Positions 1 through 5,446 of a DNA stretch of 6,547 nt are shown here, in pieces. A program made the translations under genes and the position numbers. Source of the DNA: an uncultured Lachnospiraceae bacterium. GTDB lineage: Bacteria; Bacillota; Clostridia; Lachnospirales; Lachnospiraceae. The stretch spans positions 1 through 6,547 of the forward strand of contig USJG01000128.1 in the NCBI GenBank assembly GCA_900554925.1, read 5' to 3'. The first letter of the stretch is position 1. Each line of letters opens with the position of its first letter. The notes under the pieces were generated by a model. That model was given only the letters and a program-made list of their open reading frames with translations. It had not been told where the DNA came from and ran no database searches.

Positions 1-116
1 CCCAAAGCTTCAGGATTTCTCCCTGCTGATCCTTTTCTGTCAAAAAGCGCTTCCTAAAAGCTGTAGGTGCTTTTTGACAGAAAAGGATCAGCAGGGAGAA
101 ATCCTGAAGCTTTGGG
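1..116. repeat. Perfect 48-bp inverted repeat (fold-back palindrome) at left edge
   Basis: Bases 1-48 are the exact reverse complement of bases 69-116, with no mismatch in 48 pairs. Bases 49-68 form the 20-base loop, and pairing breaks down at once inside it (49/68 is G/T). The right arm is ordinary EssC coding sequence. The left arm is its mirror image and reaches base 1, so it may be cut by the window edge. A perfect long palindrome inside a conserved coding region, abutting the sequence end, is best explained as a fold-back chimera from amplification or assembly. A real hairpin or invertible segment is less likely. There is no T-tract after the hairpin, so it is not a rho-independent terminator. 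Confidence 0.95.
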
Positions 117-2866
117 AGGAGCAATTTAGCAGACAGAAGCTGCTGGTGGACAGCTGCGGCTTTTTGGAAGCACAGCGCTATGCCAGAAAGATCGCCGGAG
201 CGCGGGTCCGGGAATTGGAGGAGGATAGCCAGCTGCCACAGCACGTAGACTTTTTGCAGCTCTATGGATGCGTTAGAATAGAAGAGCTTGAAAGCGGCCA
301 AAGATGGAAAACTGCCAGGACGCAGGAGCGTCTTAAGGCTCCGATCGGGTGCAGGGCAGGGGGAAATCTGGTTAGTCTGGATATTCATGAAAGGTTTCAT
401 GGGCCTCATGGATTAGTGGCAGGTACCACCGGTTCCGGCAAAAGTGAATTATTACAGACCTATTTATTATCTATGGCAGCATCTTACAGTCCTGCGGATG
501 TGAACTTTTTTATGATCGACTATAAAGGCGGCGGAACCGGAAATCTTTTAAAGGGCCTGCCCCACTGCGCAGGCGTAATATCTAATTTATCGGGAAAGCA
601 GATCAAACGGGCCATGTCGGCCATAGCCAGCGAAAACAGACGAAGACAGAAGCAGTTAGGAGAATTTGGGGTAAACCATATTGATGCTTACAGCAGGCTT
701 TATCAGGAGGGAAAAGCAGAAAAACCTATGCCCCATCTGATTTTAGTGATAGATGAGTTCGCGGAGCTGAAAAAGGAGGAACCGGAATTTATGCAGGAAA
801 TTATTTCATTGGCACAGGTAGGACGAAGCCTTGGCGTGCATTTGATCCTTGCCACGCAAAAGCCGGCAGGAACAGTAGATGACAAAATATGGAGCAATGC
901 AAGGTTCCGTATGTGTCTTAGAGTCCAGGATGAGCAGGACAGCATGGATATGCTAAGGAACAGGGATGCGGCAAAGCTGAGCGCACCGGGCCAATGCTAT
1001 ATGCAGATAGGAAATCAGGAATATTATGAATTGTTTCAGGCCGGTTACTGCGGAGGAATTTATCAGGAGGAAGGAAAGGAAAAGGCAAAGGCTTTGCTTG
1101 TGTCAAAAACAGGGAGACGAAAGGAGCGGAAGCTTAAAACGGATGCGTCAAAAGCCATTGGTCAGATGGAGGCGCTGGTAAATTATGTGAGAGAGACTGC
1201 TGCAAGGCATCATTATGAAGCTGCTTCTTTGCTGTGGATGCCGGAACTGCCTGATAAGGTTGTGGTGGAGGAATTGCAGCAGCGAAAGGAGGTGACTGAA
1301 AGAATAAAAAGCAAAACAGAAAAATTGCCAGGGCCCGAAATTATTCTTGGGCTGTGTGACGATCCGGAAAACCAGCGGCAGTTTGTGCTTACTTTCAAGC
1401 CGCTTCTACAGGGACATATGGCTGTCTGCGGAGGGCCCGGAACAGGGAAGACAACATTGATGCAGACAATTCTCTGGCAGCTTTCCCAGGGCTATACACC
1501 ACAGCAGGTATTGTTCCTGGCAGTCTCTATGGGGCAGGAAAGCTTCGAATGTTTCCGGCCCATGCCGGAGTGTATGGGAGTGTTAAGTAAAAGGGAGGAT
1601 AAGGATGTTTTTTTCCATCATCTGAAGGAATTGGTAAATCGCCGCAGAAAACAACTGTCAGGAGTGGGATGCCAACAGTATAACCAGATAGGCAAAGCCG
1701 GCCTGCCTTATATTTTTCTGGTAATTGACAATTTCAGTGCCTTAAGCAGCCAGCTGGAGGAAAAACAGGAGGAATTTATTTTAAAGCTGGCGTCGGAAGG
1801 CATTAGCCTTGGCATTTATATGATTATAACGATCACCTCCATAAGCGAGATGAAGGCCAGGCTTTTTGAAAAGATCAAGACCACAGCAGCTTTGGAAATG
1901 AGCGACCGTTATCAATATGGCGACGTGCTGCGCCAATACTATCTTCCGGTGCTTCCCAAGGAGAATCAAAAGGGAAGGGGACTTTGCAGGGTGCAGGGAA
2001 ATATACTTGAATTTCAGGGAGCCTTGGCGATTGGAGAGATGGAGGATTACCAGCGTATGCATTTGATCGGGCAGGCAGCCCAAAGAAAAGAGAGGGAAAT
2101 GTACGCTAAGAAAATGGAAATACCTGAAAAATTTCCAAGACTGCCAGAAAAGCCGGAATTTCATAGGCTGGCAGAGGATTATGTGTGGAGGGAAGAAACC
2201 CTTCCCATTGGATACTGCCTTTTTACAGGAGCGATCAGGGAAATTTCCCTTAAGGAGACTGTATGCTTTCTGATATCCGGAAAGGAAAGAACAGGAAGAG
2301 CTGCTTTTTTAAGCTGTATGACAGAAGGACTTCTTTCTCTTGGAGGGCAGGCTGTGGTCATTGATGCTAAGGGGAAATTTGAGCATTTTTCAGAAAGAAA
2401 CGGAGTTACTTACTTAAGAACCCAGGAAGAGACAGAAAAGTGGAGAAGGGCTTTCATGGAATCTGAAGAAGAGAGAGATAAGAAAGGAATTACAGGAGTG
2501 TTTATAGGCGATATAAGAAGTTTTTGCTGCTTTCTCTATCAGCTTGGAGAAAAGAGGCAGGAGAGAATCCGTTTCTGGGAACAACTGGCCATGGAAAAAA
2601 AGGAGAAGCTTTTTCTGGCAGGCATTTACAATCCGGACAGGGGTGGGGAGGCGGCGTCAACAGGGTTTTTCAGAGAATTTATCAGATGGCAGTGTGGCAT
2701 CTGCTTAGGCGGAAATTTAGCCTCTCAAAGAGAGCTTGATTTTGATGATTTGGATTATACGGTGCAAAACCGGCATGAGAAGCCGGGAATCGGCTATTTT
2801 AAGGAAGGAGCAGGGGGAACGTCGGAAAGGCTTTTGCTTCCTGCATATGAAAGGCAGAAGCTATGA
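50..2866 (+). CDS. essC: EssC/YukBA-type T7SS FtsK/SpoIIIE ATPase, 5'-truncated
   Basis: This is the membrane ATPase motor that recognises WXG100/LXG substrates and drives export through the Ess channel. Residues are numbered from the TTG at 74. Before D1 lies the EssC-typical stretch ending HGPHGLVAGTTGSGKS. D1 has an intact Walker A (GTTGSGKS, 117-124), Walker B (LVIDE, 224-228) and the ATQKP segment (260-264). D2 has Walker A GGPGTGKT (453-460) and Walker B-like LVIDN (549-553). D3 is degenerate: the P-loop position reads GKERTGRA (736-743), with Arg for the catalytic Lys and Ala for Ser/Thr, and the Walker B-like stretch is VFIGD (809-813). The FHA domains and transmembrane helices expected at the N-terminus of a roughly 1500-residue EssC are absent because the sequence ends. 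The frame is open to base 2 with no convincing start; TTG 74 is arbitrary. Loop codons from about 50 read plausibly as EssC, but codons before 49 are the mirrored arm and should not be trusted. Confidence 0.95.
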   Translation, partial: LPKSCRCFLTEKDQQGEILKLWEEQFSRQKLLVDSCGFLEAQRYARKIAGARVRELEEDSQLPQHVDFLQLYGCVRIEELESGQRWKTARTQERLKAPIGCRAGGNLVSLDIHERFHGPHGLVAGTTGSGKSELLQTYLLSMAASYSPADVNFFMIDYKGGGTGNLLKGLPHCAGVISNLSGKQIKRAMSAIASENRRRQKQLGEFGVNHIDAYSRLYQEGKAEKPMPHLILVIDEFAELKKEEPEFMQEIISLAQVGRSLGVHLILATQKPAGTVDDKIWSNARFRMCLRVQDEQDSMDMLRNRDAAKLSAPGQCYMQIGNQEYYELFQAGYCGGIYQEEGKEKAKALLVSKTGRRKERKLKTDASKAIGQMEALVNYVRETAARHHYEAASLLWMPELPDKVVVEELQQRKEVTERIKSKTEKLPGPEIILGLCDDPENQRQFVLTFKPLLQGHMAVCGGPGTGKTTLMQTILWQLSQGYTPQQVLFLAVSMGQESFECFRPMPECMGVLSKREDKDVFFHHLKELVNRRRKQLSGVGCQQYNQIGKAGLPYIFLVIDNFSALSSQLEEKQEEFILKLASEGISLGIYMIITITSISEMKARLFEKIKTTAALEMSDRYQYGDVLRQYYLPVLPKENQKGRGLCRVQGNILEFQGALAIGEMEDYQRMHLIGQAAQRKEREMYAKKMEIPEKFPRLPEKPEFHRLAEDYVWREETLPIGYCLFTGAIREISLKETVCFLISGKERTGRAAFLSCMTEGLLSLGGQAVVIDAKGKFEHFSERNGVTYLRTQEETEKWRRAFMESEEERDKKGITGVFIGDIRSFCCFLYQLGEKRQERIRFWEQLAMEKKEKLFLAGIYNPDRGGEAASTGFFREFIRWQCGICLGGNLASQRELDFDDLDYTVQNRHEKPGIGYFKEGAGGTSERLLLPAYERQKL

Positions 2867-3108
2867 TATTAGTGGATCTATATGTCCCCATGCTGGACCG
2901 GGTATATGATTTTGAACTGGATGAGGAGACGCAGACAGAAAGGCTGACAGAGGATATGCTGGTTCTTATTATGGAGCAGGAGCAATTGACATGCAAAAAC
3001 AGGAAAGATATGCGTCTTTATGCCCAGGGGTGTGAAACCATGCTGGAACCGGAGAAAACTCTTAAAGAGCAGGGAGTATGCGCGGGAGAACGATTGATTT
3101 TGATTTAA
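2863..3108 (+). CDS. yukD: YukD/EsaB-like ubiquitin-fold T7SS accessory protein
   Basis: The protein has 81 residues, close to the roughly 80 usual for YukD/EsaB. It opens with a beta strand (MILVDLYVPMLD) and continues with an acidic segment, a helix-like middle (EDMLVLIMEQEQL) and a final strand ending GERLILI. That is the beta-grasp pattern of this family, whose C-terminus typically finishes with LxxxxVxxGDxLxL-like residues; here it is LKEQGVCAGERLILI. YukD/EsaB is a small cytoplasmic component encoded in nearly all T7SSb loci and needed for secretion or its regulation; it is not known to be conjugated like ubiquitin. The ATG overlaps the essC stop as ATGA, which suggests translational coupling. 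The upstream Shine-Dalgarno is weak, in line with coupling. The assignment rests on size, pattern and position beside essC. Confidence 0.85.
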   Translation: MILVDLYVPMLDRVYDFELDEETQTERLTEDMLVLIMEQEQLTCKNRKDMRLYAQGCETMLEPEKTLKEQGVCAGERLILI

Positions 3109-3138
3109 CCAGAAAAGTAAGCAGGGAGGAAAAAAACA

Positions 3139-3432
3139 ATGGGAAATATACAGTTGCAGGCGCCGGGTTTAAATAACTGGCTGGACCATATGGAACAGAA
3201 GCTTACTGCCATGCAGGATATATTTGACAGGATGGACACAGAAGCGGAAGGGTTGGATCAGATATGGGAAAGTGAAGCTGAAAGAGGCTGGAAAGCGGAA
3301 TTTCAAATGCAGATAGGGGAAGTGACAAACCAGATATTAAAAATGAAAGAAAGTGTTTTCGCCCTGGCGGAAACCGGAAGGATGCTGGCAGATATGGAAA
3401 TCCATATGATTTCCCTGGCAGATCAATTGTAG
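3139..3432 (+). CDS. Divergent WXG100-like helical protein (WES motif)
   Basis: The protein has 97 residues, the usual WXG100 length, and is predicted to be a helix-turn-helix hairpin without signal peptide or membrane segment. The turn carries W43-E44-S45, a serine variant of WxG, followed by the amphipathic stretch RGWKAEF (49-55). Helix 1 is about 12-40 and helix 2 about 55-95. No C-terminal YxxxD/E secretion signal is present; the end reads MISLADQL. Such proteins normally dimerise and either travel through EssC or help load larger substrates. The missing motif suggests it acts in a heterodimer, perhaps with the next gene's product, or as a Lap-like partner for a toxin. A strong AGGGAGGA ribosome binding site lies 8 bases before the ATG. 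The next gene follows after 11 bases. Confidence 0.75.
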   Translation: MGNIQLQAPGLNNWLDHMEQKLTAMQDIFDRMDTEAEGLDQIWESEAERGWKAEFQMQIGEVTNQILKMKESVFALAETGRMLADMEIHMISLADQL

Positions 3433-3443
3433 GGAGGATCGGT

Positions 3444-3740
3444 ATGGCGGAAAAAATTGCAGTGGTTACTGACAAGTTTAAAATAAAGGGAGAAGAGTGG
3501 AGGAGGGATATGGGAAAGGCTAAAGAGTGCCTGTCAGAAACCGGTGACTTATTAAATAAGCTTGATATGTATTTTGCAGGAAACCCTGTTGAGACAATAA
3601 AAGAAAAGGCTTTGAAAGTACAGGAAGAAGAAGCGGCCGCTTTCGCCAGGGTGAGAGCACATATAGAAAAACTGGGCGAGATAGCCGCTGTTTATGAGCA
3701 GGCGGAAAGGGGAAACTTAAATGGCATCCAGGGAAATTGA
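3444..3740 (+). CDS. Divergent WXG100-like helical protein (FAG motif, YxxxE tail)
   Basis: The protein has 98 residues, is mostly charged and helical, and has no signal peptide or transmembrane segment. At the place where WXG100 proteins carry WxG it has F44-A45-G46, a phenylalanine in place of tryptophan, followed by NPVETIKEK. The C-terminal helix holds AAVYEQAERGN with Y84 and E88, matching the YxxxD/E T7SS export signal; the two canonical WXG100 proteins downstream share AAxYxxAE. The neighbour at 3139 is the reverse case, with a tryptophan turn and no YxxxE, so a heterodimer that shares the two-part signal is a reasonable inference. The AGGGAGG site at 3431-3437 overlaps the previous gene's stop and is well spaced for ATG 3444. 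Its 3' end overlaps the next gene by 20 bases. Confidence 0.7.
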   Translation: MAEKIAVVTDKFKIKGEEWRRDMGKAKECLSETGDLLNKLDMYFAGNPVETIKEKALKVQEEEAAAFARVRAHIEKLGEIAAVYEQAERGNLNGIQGN

Positions 3741-4029
3741 AATGCACTTCAGGGAAATTATGGATTTGTCAGAGGCTCTTAAGGGATTGGCAAAGGAATT
3801 AAGCTGCATATCAGAAGCAGAAATGATGGAGATTATCTGCGGCATACAGGCAGGCTGGAACAGTGAATGTGCAGATATTCTGGTGGGAAAGGAGGTGAAG
3901 ATAGCAGCCAGGCTGGCAGAAGAAGCAGTGAAGTTAAAGGAACTGGCTTTGGAAATGGAAAGCAAGGCAAAGAAAATGTACCAGTCGGAAACAGAAAACA
4001 TCCGGCTTGCAGCAGTAAGAATTTATTAA
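3721..4029 (+). CDS. Divergent WXG100-like helical protein (WNS motif)
   Basis: The protein has 102 residues and is predicted as two helices joined at G45-W46-N47-S48, the equivalent of a WxG turn with Ser for Gly. It has cysteines at 29, 40 and 50, more than its relatives. It has no signal peptide, no membrane segment and no clear YxxxD/E; the tail reads KKMYQSETENIRLAAVRIY, where Tyr87 is followed by Glu at +3 and Thr at +4. The start at 3721 is chosen for the AAAGGGGA site just upstream and the usual tryptophan position; a second ATG at 3742, directly after the previous stop, is possible and would give 95 residues. The gene overlaps its predecessor by 20 bases, so the two are probably coupled in translation. 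Its role is unknown: a WXG100-type partner or a Lap-like targeting factor are both possible. Confidence 0.68.
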   Translation: MASREIEMHFREIMDLSEALKGLAKELSCISEAEMMEIICGIQAGWNSECADILVGKEVKIAARLAEEAVKLKELALEMESKAKKMYQSETENIRLAAVRIY

Positions 4030-4072
4030 TGGAAAATTGGTAATTGAACCCTAAAAGGAAAGGAGAAGGTAT

Positions 4073-4372
4073 ATGGCATTTTTTCAGGTAACATCATCGG
4101 AGTTAAGAAACAGGGCAGGAAGGATTTCGGATTTAAACAGTCAGTTTAAATTAAGGGCCTCCCAGCTTGGCGAGCAGGAAGCCGCCTTGTGTAATATGTG
4201 GGAAGGGCAGGCAAAGGATTCCTTTCATCAGGCATTTTTGCGGGACAGACAGCAGATGGAGGCTTTTGAGCAGCTGATTGGCCAGTATGTACAGGCGCTT
4301 ATGGAAATTGCAGCAAGATATGAACAGGCGGAAATCAGAAACAGGGAAATTGCTTCATCCAGAAATTATTGA
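4073..4372 (+). CDS. WXG100 family protein (EsxA-like), canonical WEG
   Basis: The protein has 99 residues with the full WXG100 signature: N-terminal FQVTSSELRNRAGRISDLN, a turn with W43-E44-G45 followed by QAKDSFHQAF, and a C-terminal AARYEQAEIRN giving Y83xxxE87. It fits the helical-hairpin fold that dimerises and is exported through EssC, and serves as secreted partner or structural co-substrate in T7SSb. It has no signal peptide, as expected. A GGAAAGGAGA site lies shortly before the ATG. It is separated from the previous gene by 43 bases that show no terminator or convincing promoter. The family assignment is firm; which of the two canonical proteins corresponds to EsxA cannot be said. 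Confidence 0.9.
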   Translation: MAFFQVTSSELRNRAGRISDLNSQFKLRASQLGEQEAALCNMWEGQAKDSFHQAFLRDRQQMEAFEQLIGQYVQALMEIAARYEQAEIRNREIASSRNY

Positions 4373-4390
4373 TTTTATTTATGGAATTGA

Positions 4391-4403
4391 AAGGGAGGAA
4401 AGG
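4391..4403 (+). promoter_or_regulatory. Ribosome binding site deciding the start at 4407
   Basis: The purine tract AAGGGAGGAAAGG lies just before ATG 4407. The frame is open back to an ATG at 4278, but that start lies deep inside the preceding WXG100 gene and has no such site. The residues it would add (basic, unlike the family) do not belong to a WXG100 protein. The site therefore fixes 4407 as the start. Confidence 0.85.
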
Positions 4404-4406
4404 TAT

Positions 4407-4721
4407 ATGGAAGGTATTTTGAAAGTAACACCGGAAAAGCTGATACAAACATCGGGAGAATTTGCGTCTCTGGGAAACCAGATGAAAAATCTTACAAGTG
4501 AGATGATGGAACAGGTGCAGGGGATGAAGAGCATCTGGCAGGGAGAAGCGGCGTCCGCTTATGGAAATAAGTTTCACTCCTTACAGGCAGATATGGACAA
4601 GCTGTATCGGATGGTACAGGAGCATGCAGGAGATCTTCAGGAGATGGCGGCCCATTATCAGAAGGCAGAGGAGGGAAGCACCCAGCAGGGCTCCGGCCTG
4701 AATGCCGGCATTGTTGTTTAG
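4407..4721 (+). CDS. WXG100 family protein (EsxA-like), canonical WQG
   Basis: The protein has 104 residues and is the most typical WXG100 protein here: LKVTPEKLIQTSGEF at the start, a helix to about residue 41, the turn S42-I43-W44-Q45-G46 followed by EAASAYGNKF, and a second helix ending AAHYQKAEEGS with Y84xxxE88. A short Gly/Gln/Ser tail follows. Exported through EssC as a dimer and often required for secretion of other substrates, by family knowledge. The start at 4407 gives the normal length and VTPEKL N-terminus; an upstream ATG at 4278 in the same frame would overlap the previous gene by 95 bases and is rejected. It lies 34 bases after the preceding WXG100 gene and its end overlaps the possible early start of the next gene. 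Confidence 0.92.
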   Translation: MEGILKVTPEKLIQTSGEFASLGNQMKNLTSEMMEQVQGMKSIWQGEAASAYGNKFHSLQADMDKLYRMVQEHAGDLQEMAAHYQKAEEGSTQQGSGLNAGIVV

Positions 4722-5403
4722 GAGAAAAATGGCTGCCCTGCCTGCCATTATTATGATGGTTTTTGCGGGCAGCCTATGTTTATGGCTGAAAGGAGGGAGC
4801 GCAGGAATGCTGGACTACATGGAGCAAAAATACGGAGAATCTTTTACTGCGGTGGAGTCCTATGCCGGACAGCTTGGCAAGGACTATACTATGCTTAAGG
4901 TGCGGAGCAAACGCCGGAATACAGGAGGAATACTGGTTCGGGCTGTGAAGGATAAAGGGAAAATTATTTATCAGGATAATTATCTGGCGTATCTTTTAAA
5001 AAATCAGATCGAACAGCGAATCAGGGAGCTTGCAGAACCAATCTGCGGAGAATGTAAGGTTTTTTATAAAATTCCGGAGATGGTGTTTCCAGAAGAGTTT
5101 CCGGCGGATATGGAGGCAGATGCCTTTTTAAGGCATCCTGATTCCATGGTCAGAATGTATTTTTATATCAGAAATATTTCGCAGGATAAGCAGGGGCAGC
5201 TTAAGCGGCTGTTAGAAGCCTTTAACCGGCAGGATTATATTGTGGGCGGAGTGATCAGTTATCCGGCGGACGAAAAATGTTATGGGATCATAACGGAGGA
5301 TAACTTTACCAGAGACATTTATCTGGGATATCAATATGACTCGGAAGCAGTTTTTTCCATGGATGAAAAGGGAAATCTGGCATATCTGGAGTGGAAGGAG
5401 TGA
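4702..5403 (+). CDS. Membrane-anchored protein, candidate T7SS toxin immunity protein
   Basis: I do not recognise a named family. The 233-residue protein starts with a basic n-region (RRK, 7-9) and one hydrophobic segment (about 11-29, AALPAIIMMVFAGSLCLWL), then an alpha/beta-looking domain of about 200 residues, so it is probably tethered to the membrane with the body outside. The Cys in AGSLC is not a proper lipobox because Leu precedes it. A CxxC pair lies at 115/118 (CGEC), with a third Cys at 193. An alternative ATG at 4729 has a better site (TAGGAG, 4 bases away) but loses the basic residues; 4702 is kept for the positive-inside rule, with the choice open. It sits directly before a lipase-like T7SS effector candidate. 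Anchored, outward-facing immunity proteins are known for such toxins (TipC for TelC, TilA for TslA), so immunity is a context-based inference, not a homology call. Confidence 0.7.
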   Translation: MPALLFRRKMAALPAIIMMVFAGSLCLWLKGGSAGMLDYMEQKYGESFTAVESYAGQLGKDYTMLKVRSKRRNTGGILVRAVKDKGKIIYQDNYLAYLLKNQIEQRIRELAEPICGECKVFYKIPEMVFPEEFPADMEADAFLRHPDSMVRMYFYIRNISQDKQGQLKRLLEAFNRQDYIVGGVISYPADEKCYGIITEDNFTRDIYLGYQYDSEAVFSMDEKGNLAYLEWKE

Positions 5404-5446
5404 TGGAAGATCAATGAGAAATATTCTGAGGCAGAAATCAGCATGA
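5401..5446 (+). other. Stop-start relay of two mini-ORFs before the lipase gene
   Basis: Three overlapping stop/start pairs occur in a row. The preceding gene ends at TGA 5401-5403, whose A starts an ATG at 5403 (TGATG). That frame reads M-E-D-Q and stops at 5415-5417, overlapping ATG 5414 (ATGA). The second frame reads ten residues (MRNILRQKSA) and stops at 5444-5446, overlapping ATG 5443 (ATGA), the first in-frame start of the lipase. All three frames are used in turn. It may be chance, a coupling device, or the footprint of a single-base indel: without one base near 5409, ATG 5403 would read MEINEKYSEAEIS directly into the lipase. Confidence 0.5.

Noticed and set aside
74..76. TTG as the true essC start
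   Set aside because: The frame is open further left, loop codons upstream read like EssC, and EssC needs FHA and membrane domains before this point; the gene is truncated.
1..116. Palindrome as rho-independent terminator or mobile-element end
   Set aside because: No T-tract, no transposase or target duplication, and the right arm is normal EssC coding sequence.
1781..2164. Reverse-strand open frame of 127 codons inside essC
   Set aside because: It lies opposite the well-conserved EssC D2/D3 linker, has no recognisable domain and no supported start; a shadow of the coding strand.
2524..2739. Same-strand 71-codon open frame inside essC
   Set aside because: It is an alternate frame within the D3 domain, without a ribosome binding site or recognisable product.
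4030..4072. Internal promoter or terminator in the longest intergenic gap
   Set aside because: No convincing -35/-10 pair and no hairpin with T-tract; only the ribosome binding site for the next gene is seen.
4278..4406. N-terminal extension of the WXG100 gene from ATG 4278
   Set aside because: It overlaps the preceding WXG100 gene for 95 bases, adds basic non-family residues and lacks a ribosome binding site; ATG 4407 has an excellent one.
4765..4788. Lipobox in the anchored protein (AGSLC)
   Set aside because: The residue before Cys is Leu, which does not fit the usual Gly/Ala/Ser; a signal anchor is the safer call.
5401..5403. TGA as a selenocysteine codon joining the two genes
   Set aside because: No downstream stem-loop suited to a bacterial SECIS is apparent by eye, and nothing suggests a selenoprotein; an ordinary stop is simpler.
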